A DNA stretch of 64,000 nucleotides from Candidatus Jordarchaeia archaeon (GTDB taxonomy: Archaea; Asgardarchaeota; Jordiarchaeia; Jordiarchaeales; Jordiarchaeaceae), in NCBI GenBank assembly GCA_029856435.1, contig JAHQXB010000075.1, positions 1 to 64,000 of the forward strand, written 5' to 3'. The notes under the pieces are model-generated. The model did not search any database. It saw only the letters and a list, made by a program, of their open reading frames with translations, and was not told the origin of the DNA. The position numbers and the translations under genes are program-made. The first letter of the stretch is position 1; every line of letters starts with the position of its first letter. Shown in pieces: positions 9,684 to 20,139 of this stretch.

Positions 9684-10133
9684 GTGACGAGTATGGTGGG
9701 AAGAGACCCTACGGAAATAGAGAAGGAAATCAAGAGCCGATACGTTTTAACCTCGAAGGATTATGAGAATGGACTAAGACAAGGGAAACTATTGGGACTT
9801 AAATGTAAAGATTGTGGAGCGATTACCTGTCCACCCATGATAGTTTGCCAAAGGTGTGGCAGCATTAATGTGATGCCAACGGAGCTCAGCGGCAAATGCG
9901 AAATTATGACATACACGGTGATAAGAGTTCCACCGGAAGGGTTTGAGGCACCATACATTGTATGTCTAGCAAAGACCGTGGAGGGCCCATGGATCGTCGG
10001 CAGACTGGACTATGATCCCCAAAAAATGTCTGAGGAAATGCTGGGTAAAACAGTAAAGATTAAGGGTGTATTTGCTTTCTCTGACAAGTATACTGGTGGA
10101 GAACACGTCTGCCCAGTTTTTGGACTTGCCTAG
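9684..10133 (+). CDS. DUF35 OB-fold/zinc-ribbon protein, partner of thiolase
   Basis: Zn ribbon CKDCGAITCPPMIVCQRCGS followed by OB-fold; starts directly after the thiolase stop. Confidence 0.85.
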   Translation: MTSMVGRDPTEIEKEIKSRYVLTSKDYENGLRQGKLLGLKCKDCGAITCPPMIVCQRCGSINVMPTELSGKCEIMTYTVIRVPPEGFEAPYIVCLAKTVEGPWIVGRLDYDPQKMSEEMLGKTVKIKGVFAFSDKYTGGEHVCPVFGLA

Positions 10134-10235
10134 CCGCCACTCTAAAAGCGGGCGGAAATCTTTGATATAAAAATTTGGAAAAGTCACCTACATGAAGGCT
10201 CTGGACGATAAATACAAAACTCTCCTTTTTCTTTT

Positions 10236-10898
10236 TTATTCATCTTTTTGGCAGGCAGTCTTGTTTTTGAAATCTTTTATTCGCGGAAGGTTGCTGCCCG
10301 TTACGGGAAGGGCTTCTAGAATGTTTTTTGTGGTGGTTATGTAGCCCACAACGTAGTCTATGCATTTGAGTGCTGCTTGGTGCCTCTCAGTATTTGTTCC
10401 TACTATGGCGTCCTCGGGGATTATCACTCTGTAGTCGAGGGCTCTTGCATCTATTGCGGTGGCTAGTATGCAGACGTCTGTGAAGGCCCCTGTTAGGATG
10501 AGGTTCTCGATTTTTAGTCCTCTGAGTAGGATTTGAAGGTCTGTTCCCATAAATGCGCTGTATCTTCTCTTGTTTGTGATGAGGTAGTCTCCCTCTTGGG
10601 GTTTCAATTCTTCAATTATTTCCGCTCCGGGGGTGCCCTCAATGCAGTGTTCTTCTTCGAATTGTAGTTCTATCCCAAAATCTACTCCCCCTGTTCGATG
10701 CATCTCTTTGGTGTAAATTATAGGTATTCCTATGTTTCGGGCTTTTTGGAGTATTGTTTTGATGTTTGGAATTATTCTCTTTATTTGCTCCCATCTTTCA
10801 GGGGTGTTCTTTTCTTGGGATGCGAAGTCGTTTTGCATGTCTATGACTAGAACTGCGCTGTTCTTTTTTAGTTTATTTAAGTCGTACTCTTTTTTCAT
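10236..10898 (-). CDS. Isochorismatase/nicotinamidase family cysteine hydrolase
   Basis: VLVIDMQNDF, KRRYSAF, GAFTDVCILATAIDA. Confidence 0.85.
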   Translation of the reverse strand: MKKEYDLNKLKKNSAVLVIDMQNDFASQEKNTPERWEQIKRIIPNIKTILQKARNIGIPIIYTKEMHRTGGVDFGIELQFEEEHCIEGTPGAEIIEELKPQEGDYLITNKRRYSAFMGTDLQILLRGLKIENLILTGAFTDVCILATAIDARALDYRVIIPEDAIVGTNTERHQAALKCIDYVVGYITTTKNILEALPVTGSNLPRIKDFKNKTACQKDE

Positions 10899-11033
10899 AC
10901 TCTTTACCTCTGCAGCGGGCTTTTAAAGGGTTATTTTTTTCCGAAAATTTTGGTCACTGTTCTTCTTTAGGTTAACGCGCTTGGAACGAAAATAATTTTA
11001 ATTTGTAGATTTTATAGGATTTGTTAAAGGTGT

Positions 11034-12578
11034 GTGGGAGTTTTTGAAGTGAAGGAAATCATTTTTTATGGTGATGATGTTCTGGTTTACGATTTCCCTG
11101 AGGGAACAAAGATTTTCTATGCGCCCAAGCCTTTACCCCCCGTGGAGGATGAGAAGGATGCAATAAGGAAGGCTCTAGATAACCCTATTGGCTCCAGAAA
11201 GTTGGAGCATTTGCTCAATGAGAGGTCTAGGGTGGCTATCTGTTTTGATGATGTGAGTGTTCCTTTGCCCCAGATGAGGGACGATGTGAGAGCCAAGGCT
11301 GCTGAAGTGGTTCTGGAAAAGTTGAGGGAGATAGGGGTGAAGAAGGAGAATATTCGCTTCATATGTGCAACCGGTTTACACAGGAAGTGTAAGCCCCAAG
11401 AATTAGCTCACATCCTCGGAAAACGTGTGTTTAAAGAGTATGAGGACAGAATAATAAACCATGATGCTGACGACAAGAAAAACCTAGTAGTTTTGGGGAG
11501 AACCAAGGAGGGCTACGAGGTTGAGATTAACAGGTTGGCCGCGGAGTCGGATCTAATAATTTATCTTAATATTACCTTTGTTCCCATGAATGGTGGTTGG
11601 AAGTCCATAATAGTTGGTCTAGGAAGTTTCAAAACTATAATTCCAAATCATTCTCCAGAAGTTCTGAGAGAGGGATCCTTGATGGATCCTAAGGCTTCGG
11701 GTTTACATAGGGTAATTTGGGAAATGGGGAGAACAATAAGGGATAGGATTAGGGTATTCACAGTTGAAATGGTTCTAAACGACAATTTTTACAGCGGCTT
11801 CTTTGAGAGGTTGTGGCGGCCCCTTAGAGAGAGCAATTATAGTTTGCCTTTATGGAGAAGAGTCGCCCTGTCAGTCATAAGGAAGATGCCTGATTCTCTG
11901 AAAGCCTTTGTGAGAAACAGGTACAAGGCCAATTATAGACTTATTGGAGTTTATGCGGGGGACATTGAGAAGGCTCATGAGGAAACACTTAAGCTGGTAA
12001 AGAAGCAGTTAACGGTTCCCTTGGACAAGCAGTATGATGTTATAATTTTTGGAGTTCCTAATTTTACACCTTACAGTGTAGGTTCAGTGATGAACCCCAT
12101 ACTTTTACACAGCTTGGTCTTAGGATACCTCTATAATATGTATAGTGGGAGGCCTCCCCTAAGGAAGGGGGGCGTAATCATAATCTCCAATCCGGCACTG
12201 GAAAAATTCGACCCCCACCAGCACCCCTCTTATATAGACTTTTACGAACAGGTTTTAAGCAAAAAACCAGACATTTTCAAGCTCAAAACAGTGGAAAAAA
12301 TGTATCTAAACAATGAGGAATACTCGGAAAAATATAGGAACGGCTTTGCCTATCACGGAACACACGCATTAATGGCCTACTATTGGGGTGTCCTCGGCCT
12401 GCTCAACGTGGGTAGAGTAATTGTCGCCGGTGCCAGGAGTAGAAGAGCCTTGGAAATTTTGGGATTCGACTACGCCAAAGATTTGGATGAGGCCATAGAT
12501 GCAAGCAGAAAATATCTGGGAAAAAACATCTCAATAGCCTACTTCTGCATGCCCCCCATATTTATCTCTGAAATGTAA
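11034..12578 (+). CDS. LarA-like (DUF2088) nickel-pincer lactate racemase family protein
   Basis: RVAICFDDVSVPLPQ, CATGLHRKC...NHDADDKKNLVVLG, LarA N-terminal domain pattern. Confidence 0.75.
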   Translation: MGVFEVKEIIFYGDDVLVYDFPEGTKIFYAPKPLPPVEDEKDAIRKALDNPIGSRKLEHLLNERSRVAICFDDVSVPLPQMRDDVRAKAAEVVLEKLREIGVKKENIRFICATGLHRKCKPQELAHILGKRVFKEYEDRIINHDADDKKNLVVLGRTKEGYEVEINRLAAESDLIIYLNITFVPMNGGWKSIIVGLGSFKTIIPNHSPEVLREGSLMDPKASGLHRVIWEMGRTIRDRIRVFTVEMVLNDNFYSGFFERLWRPLRESNYSLPLWRRVALSVIRKMPDSLKAFVRNRYKANYRLIGVYAGDIEKAHEETLKLVKKQLTVPLDKQYDVIIFGVPNFTPYSVGSVMNPILLHSLVLGYLYNMYSGRPPLRKGGVIIISNPALEKFDPHQHPSYIDFYEQVLSKKPDIFKLKTVEKMYLNNEEYSEKYRNGFAYHGTHALMAYYWGVLGLLNVGRVIVAGARSRRALEILGFDYAKDLDEAIDASRKYLGKNISIAYFCMPPIFISEM

Positions 12579-12665
12579 CAAATAAAAAAAGGAGAGCTAA
12601 AATAGTGCAATCATCCCTAGCACATTTCTGAACCCCTAACAGTTTGTTTCTAGTTATTTAGGGTA

Positions 12666-13247
12666 TTATTTGCTCCAGTATCGCCAGTAGTCCTTGTTAT
12701 TTACTCCTATTCCTATTTCTACCAGATAGATTAAGCCGGATAGGAAGATTATAAGTGCAAAAAGGTTGATGATGCCCTGAATATCGAAAATCCATGGAGA
12801 AATATAGTTAAGAGAACCGAATAGGACATATTGTGGAGGGGGAGCCAATGAAATTATGGGTACGCTCATATACAGGAAGAAAATCGTCGTGCCCAGTGTT
12901 CCCAACCCCAGAAGGAACCATACTCCAAAAAGGATCTGGGTAGTGAGTCCACCTAATCCGTGACCCACTGTTTCACCCTTGAAAAAGCCCAAGAAGAATG
13001 CGGATATAGAAATAGGTATGCCCAACAAGATGATTAAGCCGAAGTTAATGTTAATAACGGGAAAACCGTGGGAAGACAGGGAAGACACTAAAGTCTGAAC
13101 TTCAGGCATCAAGTTATAGAGAATAAATATATCTCTGAAAAGCCCCATAAAAAAGTTGTACAGAGTATATGGAATAAAGAAGTAGACGACAAAGGCAACA
13201 AGAGCAAAAACAAAACCTTTAATTACAGCCACAGTGCGCGGTTCCAA
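12666..13247 (-). CDS. Polytopic membrane protein (about four predicted TM segments)
   Basis: 193 aa with several hydrophobic stretches; 15 bp downstream of the next gene on the same strand. Confidence 0.6.
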   Translation of the reverse strand: MEPRTVAVIKGFVFALVAFVVYFFIPYTLYNFFMGLFRDIFILYNLMPEVQTLVSSLSSHGFPVININFGLIILLGIPISISAFFLGFFKGETVGHGLGGLTTQILFGVWFLLGLGTLGTTIFFLYMSVPIISLAPPPQYVLFGSLNYISPWIFDIQGIINLFALIIFLSGLIYLVEIGIGVNNKDYWRYWSK

Positions 13248-13262
13248 ATCTCAAACCTCCCA

Positions 13263-14132
13263 TCAAGTTGAAACAACCTCATAACCACTTTTCGTACAAG
13301 TGTAGCCAAAAGGACTCTCCACCGTAAGCACAAGAGTATAACCTCCACCTGAAACTATGTGACCCCCTCCGGTCGATACGGTAACATTTTCAATAAACGG
13401 GACAGCAAAGAACGTGGCTGAGGGAATAGTAAATAAGCCAGTACCAGAAGCCACTGATCCAGAGCTGTTACGAAGCTCCGCTTTTATACTCAGATTATAA
13501 CTTTGTAGGGTATTGAGGAAGAAGATGGGTACGTTGGCAGTAGTATTGCTGACAAGATCTAAAATTGCTGGATCAACAGTTAGATTGAACATCGGGGACA
13601 TAGCCCCAATGGGGTTTATGAGTAGGGTTGAAAGTGTTGCTAGCGAGAATGCATATCTTACACTCAGTATGGTTTGACCAAAGAAGGATGAGGTGTTTAA
13701 AAAGTCGCCTAAAGTTCCAGTGGCGTTTAAAGCAGTGGTGTTCACACTCATTGTAATGGGGATGGGCATTATACTTCCTTTAGGGATAACGCTGGCGCGA
13801 ATGAGTGGCGCACTATAGAAGTAGAATGATTCGTTGAGAACAGATGTAGCAAGAAGTACGCTGTTCACATCGTACCATCCAAAATTAGTTATATAAATTA
13901 TGCTAGTTTTTGTGATTGTACCATTCTCATCGATTGAAGCAGGAGTTAAAGAATCCAGGGGGTTTGAATAAAACTGGAATTTTGTAAGTGAAGCCAACGC
14001 TGTAACCGGTATGGCAACTAAGCCTACCATCACTAGGACCATAACTATTTTGAATATCGTAAATTTTTTGACCACTACCGATTCCTCTTGTTCACTCCCA
14101 TTCCAAAACTTTTGTTTATTAATGTGCTTCAC
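13263..14132 (-). CDS. Membrane-anchored/secreted protein, N-terminal TM and beta-rich Ser/Thr/Asn-rich ectodomain
   Basis: 289 aa; FKIVMVLVMVGLVAIPVTALASL TM followed by many N-x-S/T motifs. Confidence 0.6.
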   Translation of the reverse strand: MKHINKQKFWNGSEQEESVVVKKFTIFKIVMVLVMVGLVAIPVTALASLTKFQFYSNPLDSLTPASIDENGTITKTSIIYITNFGWYDVNSVLLATSVLNESFYFYSAPLIRASVIPKGSIMPIPITMSVNTTALNATGTLGDFLNTSSFFGQTILSVRYAFSLATLSTLLINPIGAMSPMFNLTVDPAILDLVSNTTANVPIFFLNTLQSYNLSIKAELRNSSGSVASGTGLFTIPSATFFAVPFIENVTVSTGGGHIVSGGGYTLVLTVESPFGYTCTKSGYEVVST

Positions 14133-14386
14133 TGCCTAATAAACAATTCCAAAAACAAATTAAACCCAACTTAAACATTTTTTAGTTTATTTTTTTATTT
14201 TTGTGGGGTTTGTAAGTTGATATGGAATGTACTGGTCTTCACAGAACAGCTTGAGTTTTAAACCCCTCCAGTGGAAACAGGCAGTAGCTGGGAAAAACGA
14301 AAAAATACATAAATTAGAAGGGCGTGTAAAAAGAGGAGTACTTAGAACTGTTAAAAAGAATAAAAAAAGCCCAACTTTATTAGCCA

Positions 14387-15787
14387 TCATCCAGAAGAAA
14401 ATTTAGGTCTATTCTTGTTCCGGCTTATCTTGTAGTACTTATACATGGTGGCCATGGCTTTTGCCGCCCTTTCTGGGGTGTCATAAACGGGCAGTCCCTC
14501 CCTTTCTAAGTTATGAACTTGTTTTTCCAAATCTATGTGGCCAGTAGCGTTTACCAGAACTGGTTTATCATACCTACCTATGATGTTTCTAAGTATATCC
14601 ACGATGAAATTTTCCCGATCATACATTACGCTCCACAGCGCAACACAGACTATAGCTCCATCTATTTTTGGGTCCTTTATCACCTCTTCTATGCAGACAT
14701 CAAAAAGCCAGTCTGCGGGGCCGACGTCTATTGGACCCTTTGCTGAGGGGAGCCACGGAGGGGCCTTTTCAAGTATTTTGTTTTGAACCTCCTTTGATAA
14801 TTGGGGAACTTCTAATCCGAATTTTTGGCAGGTGTCAGAGGCTAGCACGGCTAGGGTTCCAGAGTTGGAGATCACTTCTATCCGGTTTCCTCTGGGTAAA
14901 GGCTGGAAGGCAAAGGCTTTTGTGTAGTCGAAGAGTTCCTCAAGATTATGGGCTCTTATTAGTCCACTCTGCTTTACTGCTGCTTCGAAAACTTCTTCCC
15001 TTCCCGCTATTGCTCCGGTGTGTGATGAGGTAGCTCGGGTGCCTGCCTCGGTGACGCCACCCTTTAAAACTACTATGGGTTTGATTTTTGAGGCTTTTTT
15101 TGCGATTTCTATGAATCTTTTTCCATCCTTGATGTCTTCCAAGTATAGTCCTATGGCTTTGGTTTGGGGGTCTTCTACAAGATATTCTATCACGTCTGTT
15201 TCGTTTATGTCTATTTTGTTTCCCAGTGTGGCTATTTTGCTGAAGTTCCAGGTGTGAACCAGTTTTTCCAGAGTTGCGCCGCCAAAGATTCCTCCTTGGG
15301 TGACTAGGGCTATGCTTCCAGGTTTTGCTTTGTCGATTCTGCAGAAGGTGTTTATGAGTCCGTTGGTTGAGTTGGAGGTTCCCACACAGTTTGGCCCAAT
15401 GATTCGCGTGTTGTATTTCGCTGCGATTTTTTTCACTTCATTTTGAAGCTTTCTGCCTTCTTCTGTTCCTGTTTCTGCAAATCCCCCGCTCTCAATAATA
15501 ACATGTCTCACTCCCTTCTCGCCCAATTCTATTAGGGCTTTGGGTATTTGGGCTGCAGGAATAATGATTATTCCCAGCTCCGGAGAGTCGGGAAGGTCAG
15601 CGATGGAGCTGTAGAATTTGCATCCCAAGACTTCTGCACCGCCGTGATTAGGGTTCACACAGTAAACTTTTCCCTGGTAATTGGAATTATGGTAGTTCTT
15701 CAAGATGTTGAAACCTAGTTTATCTTCTTTAGGGGAGGCCCCTACAATTACAACAGATTTAGCTTCAAAGAATGGTTTCACTGTCAA
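14387..15787 (-). CDS. Acetate/acyl-CoA ligase (ADP-forming) alpha-subunit-like, CoA-binding
   Basis: KSVVIVGASPKEDKLGFNIL, RIIGPNCVGTSN, SHTGAIAGREEVFEAA (phosphohistidine region), ADP-forming acyl-CoA synthetase pattern. Confidence 0.85.
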   Translation of the reverse strand: MTVKPFFEAKSVVIVGASPKEDKLGFNILKNYHNSNYQGKVYCVNPNHGGAEVLGCKFYSSIADLPDSPELGIIIIPAAQIPKALIELGEKGVRHVIIESGGFAETGTEEGRKLQNEVKKIAAKYNTRIIGPNCVGTSNSTNGLINTFCRIDKAKPGSIALVTQGGIFGGATLEKLVHTWNFSKIATLGNKIDINETDVIEYLVEDPQTKAIGLYLEDIKDGKRFIEIAKKASKIKPIVVLKGGVTEAGTRATSSHTGAIAGREEVFEAAVKQSGLIRAHNLEELFDYTKAFAFQPLPRGNRIEVISNSGTLAVLASDTCQKFGLEVPQLSKEVQNKILEKAPPWLPSAKGPIDVGPADWLFDVCIEEVIKDPKIDGAIVCVALWSVMYDRENFIVDILRNIIGRYDKPVLVNATGHIDLEKQVHNLEREGLPVYDTPERAAKAMATMYKYYKISRNKNRPKFSSG

Positions 15788-15985
15788 GGGAGGCTCACCG
15801 AAATAGACGGAACTAAAAATTTGAATTTAACACTTTCCACCAAAAAATACAATAATAAGAATCCGAAAAATACTTGAAATTAGAAGATAGTTATTTCAAA
15901 TAGGATGATTTAAACATTTAAACTAGGATACACAGAGGAAACATTTTAATTCCAAAAACATTACCTAAAAAGTAGCTAAACAAGG

Positions 15986-17944
15986 GTGAAAAATACGAGC
16001 AAGGAACAAATAGAGACTACCAAGAAGCCAAAGGAAAGGCGGATAGAGAAATCTTTGAAGACCATCAGAGCACGAATGAAAAATGGCTTCAATGGCATGT
16101 TCAGGGATCTTGGCTCAAAATTTTTAACGAGAAGACATCTTAAGCTCATATTTTCCTCAATCATCGTTGGCCTATTAGTTGGCCTGGGCACCGCAGCCTT
16201 CCTATATCTCATAAAATTTTTCAGCGACATCCTCTTGAATTATCCAACCAGCATCTATGCACCCTTAATAATTCTCATACCAGCCGTAGGAGGCCTCATA
16301 GTTGGCGCTATTACATACAAATTCGCCCCTGAGAGTGAGGGACACGGAGTCTCCGAGGTTCTAGAATCCATAGCCCTTCATGGTGGAAAGATACGCGCCA
16401 GAGTACCTTTAATAAAAATGATTACCTCCGCCATTACCATTGGCTCTGGAGGAAGCGCTGGATACGAAGGCCCAATGGTGCACATAGGAGGAGGCACAGG
16501 ATCCACCATTGGGCAACTTCTGAAAATGGACGAGGCCGCGGTTAAAATCTTGGTAGTTTGTGGAGCCGCAGCGGGAATAAGCGCCATATTTAATGCTCCA
16601 TTGGGTGGTGTGTTCTTCGGTTTAGAAATAGTGTATGGTGGAGTAGAAGCTATAGCGTTAATTCCCGTGGTTTTATCTTCATTTGTTTCAACCGCCGTGG
16701 CTCAGGGAATACTGGGAGCAGAACCGCTACTCAAACTTAAGGTCTTTGCAGTTTTGAATCCCTACGAGTACTTGTTATTCTTCGCTTTGGGGGTAATTTT
16801 TGGTTTGCTGAGCATATTTTGGATAAAAATATTCCACTACATATCCGACCGCTTCCAAAAATTAAAGGTTCCAAAGTATATTAAACCGGGAATCGGAGGA
16901 CTGATGCTGGGATTCATAATATTTTTCTTCCCCCAAATAATTGGAGGGGGCTACGAAGTAATCAACAGAGAACTTGTAGTTCCCATAAGTTTAGTCCTGC
17001 TTCTTACCCTCGGTTTACTAAAGATAATAGGTACCTCCCTAACATTGGGGAGCGGAGGAAGCGGAGGAGCCTTCGCACCCATGTTATTCATAGGGGCAAT
17101 GTTTGGAGGAGCCTACGGGCGATCCTTACAATGGCTACTTTTCTCAAACATCTATGGCCCCCTCACTCCTATACTGCCATACTTGGCCAGTTTAATGGGT
17201 TCTTGGGTTCGCTATCTTTCACCCGCCATTGCCTTTGAGCCCATGGCTTATGCCTTAGTAGGTATGGCGGCTCTCATAGCCTCGGCAGCTCGAGCTCCCC
17301 TAACAGGCATAGTTTTGGTAACTGAAATTTCCAAAGACTACAGTATGATATTGCCCCTTATGCTCGCCTGCGTAACAGCGTACTTGGTAAGCCGATTAAT
17401 TATGAGGGGAGACCTCTACACGGAAAACCTGTTGAAGAAGGGCATTGACATTGTAGAAGAAAGACGTGCTGATTTACTTGACAGAGTTAGGGTGGGCGAT
17501 GTTATGTCTGAGCCGATAGTGGTGTCTTCAGACATGAAGGTTTTCCAAGTTCTGGAAATGATATGCAAGTATCACCATCACGGTTACCCAGTTATGGATA
17601 ACGGCACCCTAGTAGGTATCATCGATTCCGATACTGTAGACAGAGAGATGGCAGAAAAGCATGAAATGAGAAAAGTGGGTGAGGTAGTTAATAAAAACGT
17701 GGTTACAATTTTTCCCGACGAAACTCTCCACCAAGCTCTAGATAAAATGCTTGAAAATAAAACAGATAGACTGGTTGTGGTGGATCGTAAAAGTAAAAAC
17801 ATTGTTGGTATATTAACAAGGACAGATATCTTAGAGGTCCACGAAATAAAACTAATTATGAAATATGGCAGCGGAGCAATAAGAGATAAGCTTCAAAAAA
17901 TTGCAGAAATAGAGGAAGAATACAAAGAAGAAATGGAAATATGA
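15986..17944 (+). CDS. CLC-type chloride channel/antiporter with C-terminal CBS pair
   Basis: GSGGSAGYEGPMVHIGGGTGS (with gating Glu), GSGGSGGAFAPMLFIGAMFGG, CBS domains VGDVMSEPIVV and VGEVVNKNVVTI. Confidence 0.92.
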   Translation: MKNTSKEQIETTKKPKERRIEKSLKTIRARMKNGFNGMFRDLGSKFLTRRHLKLIFSSIIVGLLVGLGTAAFLYLIKFFSDILLNYPTSIYAPLIILIPAVGGLIVGAITYKFAPESEGHGVSEVLESIALHGGKIRARVPLIKMITSAITIGSGGSAGYEGPMVHIGGGTGSTIGQLLKMDEAAVKILVVCGAAAGISAIFNAPLGGVFFGLEIVYGGVEAIALIPVVLSSFVSTAVAQGILGAEPLLKLKVFAVLNPYEYLLFFALGVIFGLLSIFWIKIFHYISDRFQKLKVPKYIKPGIGGLMLGFIIFFFPQIIGGGYEVINRELVVPISLVLLLTLGLLKIIGTSLTLGSGGSGGAFAPMLFIGAMFGGAYGRSLQWLLFSNIYGPLTPILPYLASLMGSWVRYLSPAIAFEPMAYALVGMAALIASAARAPLTGIVLVTEISKDYSMILPLMLACVTAYLVSRLIMRGDLYTENLLKKGIDIVEERRADLLDRVRVGDVMSEPIVVSSDMKVFQVLEMICKYHHHGYPVMDNGTLVGIIDSDTVDREMAEKHEMRKVGEVVNKNVVTIFPDETLHQALDKMLENKTDRLVVVDRKSKNIVGILTRTDILEVHEIKLIMKYGSGAIRDKLQKIAEIEEEYKEEMEI

Positions 17945-18042
17945 GCCAGCCGCGGATGGAAACTGTAAACCAAAAATGTTTAAAAATTTTTAAAAACCAA
18001 TTACTGGTTCATTTGAACTTTTCTATCGTCAAATTAGAGGCA

Positions 18043-18339
18043 CTATTTTATTTGAAAAAGAGGCTGGGATATCCTTTCATTCTTGCACTTCGGGCATCTT
18101 GAGGGCAATTTGGGTCGACTTAAATCCTTAAACACGAAACCACACCTGAGACAAGAGGGAGGAAGCATAACTAGTTTGCTCTTCTTTTTCCTCAGAGTTA
18201 TGGCTATGTGGGACAAGTCCTCAAGAACTATTTTCTTATCAAAAACTCCCAGCATTCGGCACAGGTCGTCGAGGCTGACAGGCTCACCCATACTTAACAG
18301 TTTAACTATTTTTTCTCTCCGGGTATCCCAGCCATTCAT
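18043..18339 (-). CDS. Winged-helix plus zinc-ribbon putative transcriptional regulator
   Basis: 98 aa: helical N-terminus then CLRCGFVFKDLSRPKLPSRCPKC. Confidence 0.65.
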   Translation of the reverse strand: MNGWDTRREKIVKLLSMGEPVSLDDLCRMLGVFDKKIVLEDLSHIAITLRKKKSKLVMLPPSCLRCGFVFKDLSRPKLPSRCPKCKNERISQPLFQIK

Positions 18340-18372
18340 ACCAACACCAACAGTAAAAAAAGCTATTCGGCT

Positions 18373-19341
18373 TTATCCTATCTCCTTCTTTAGACGCTCC
18401 AGTATCTCCTTTGCTCCATTCACCATTTCGTCTATGACTTCTTTTACTGTAAGTATTTTGTCTATTCTACCCACAGCCATGCCTAAGGAGAGTATTCCAG
18501 CGTCGACATCCCCTTCTTCCCAAGCTTTCTTGCCCAGTTGACCGCTTATTACTGGAAGGACTTCCTCAAGTGTAGCACCCCTTGCTTCCATCTGCTGAGC
18601 TGTTAGTGCTGGCTTATTCTTGATAACTCGGGAGGCGAGTTTGAAGGGCTTCCCTATAATGGTGGTGTCGCTGTCTTTGGCGTTCACAATCCATTCTTTA
18701 ATCTTAGGATGCACATTGCACTCCTTGGTGGCTACGAAGCGTGTTCCCATAACCACGCCTTCCGCACCTAGGGCTAGGGCGGCGACGAAGCTTCTTGAAT
18801 CGCATATTCCTCCTCCTGCACAAACTGGAATTTTTACGGCGTCCACAGTTTCTGGAATTAGTATTAGGGAGGTTACATCATCAAGTCCCGGATGTCCTCC
18901 ACACTCGAATCCCACAATAGTTACCGCGTCGCATCCAATTCTCTCCGCGGTTTTGGCGTATCTGACCCCCGCAACCTTATGTATTATCTTTATGCCAGCT
19001 TCCTTTATTCGGGGAAGGTACTGTTCGGGACTCGTCCCCGAAGACTCAATTATTGGAACGCCTTCATCTATGAAGAGTTCAATGTCCTTATCTAAGCCTC
19101 TGGGCCTCATGGCGGGAAAAAGGTTTAGATTTACCCCAAAAGGCTTCTTTGTTAGTTCTCTGGTTCTTTGAATCTCCATACGTAAATCTTCGGGGTTCTC
19201 AAAAGTTGTTGCGGCAAGGATTCCAAGGCCACCAGCATTCGAAATAGCCGCAACGAGTTCAGCCCTAGAAAGATTGTGCATAGCTCCACCAATAATGGGA
19301 TACTTTATACCAAAAAGTTCAGTAATTCGGGTCTTAAACAT
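18373..19341 (-). CDS. Nitronate monooxygenase/2-nitropropane dioxygenase family protein
   Basis: FGIKYPIIGGAMHNLSRAELVAAISNAGGLGILAA, GFECGGHPG, VCAGGGICDSRSFVAALALGAEGVVMGTRF. ORF track starts at 19362. Confidence 0.87.
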   Translation of the reverse strand: MFKTRITELFGIKYPIIGGAMHNLSRAELVAAISNAGGLGILAATTFENPEDLRMEIQRTRELTKKPFGVNLNLFPAMRPRGLDKDIELFIDEGVPIIESSGTSPEQYLPRIKEAGIKIIHKVAGVRYAKTAERIGCDAVTIVGFECGGHPGLDDVTSLILIPETVDAVKIPVCAGGGICDSRSFVAALALGAEGVVMGTRFVATKECNVHPKIKEWIVNAKDSDTTIIGKPFKLASRVIKNKPALTAQQMEARGATLEEVLPVISGQLGKKAWEEGDVDAGILSLGMAVGRIDKILTVKEVIDEMVNGAKEILERLKKEIG

Positions 19342-19502
19342 TTTAAACCACCTTAAGTTCAAATGTTTGATAGAATTAGAACCAGGTCTAATATATTCTT
19401 ATTGATAAAAAAGAGGCTACCCATTTTTAAATTCAGAGTTTATTTTAGTAGCATAAAAAGGGGAGTAAAGGGGGAGTTGAGGGTTTAAAAGAAGGGTTTT
19501 GC

Positions 19503-19952
19503 TTATGTGAACATTGTGGTGTCCTTTACGTCGAATTTGACTTTGGGCGCGATTTGTTCAATGAAATACTTCATTCCGAAGACCACTGACTGAAATTCCA
19601 CTTTGAAGTTGCTTTCGGTGGTATTCACTGGCATGTCGGCTTCAACCCATATTCCATTTTCATCCGCGCTATATGTTACTTCGTGAAGGTTAAAGTTGGC
19701 TACTAAACAGTTGTAGAAGAGGTCTTCCCTAACAATCTTTGGAACGTCTTTTAGTAGGGTGACTAGGGCCTTAATGTTTATCCATTCCTTGCTTACCAGT
19801 GTTTGAACCAAGAAGAATCTCTCATCTATTTTGAAGTTTACAAAGAGCATGGATTTTTCTTCGTCCCTCGTTATACCCTTCAAATCCATGTTCTTCATCC
19901 ATTTCTCAACCTTGTCTAAAGGCGAACCCATAAGAGGCAATAGTAACACCAA
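19503..19952 (-). CDS. Conserved-looking hypothetical protein
   Basis: 149 aa ORF without recognised motif, own intergenic spacing. Confidence 0.45.
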   Translation of the reverse strand: MVLLLPLMGSPLDKVEKWMKNMDLKGITRDEEKSMLFVNFKIDERFFLVQTLVSKEWINIKALVTLLKDVPKIVREDLFYNCLVANFNLHEVTYSADENGIWVEADMPVNTTESNFKVEFQSVVFGMKYFIEQIAPKVKFDVKDTTMFT

Positions 19953-20139
19953 CCTTTAAAAATTAACCTTAAATAATATTTAGTCGTCTAAAGCTTTATA
20001 CCTTTTTACCCCTAAATCCCCCCACATTTAAGCAGGCTAGTGAGAGGGAAATGGTTGATTACGGCGAGTTATAATTAGTTTTATCTGGAGCAACCCATGG
20101 TTTCGCCTTTTACCGAAAAATTGTTTTCAGAAGGGTTCG

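Noticed and set aside
18620-19171. 183-aa ORF antisense to nitronate monooxygenase
   Set aside because: Antisense shadow ORF.
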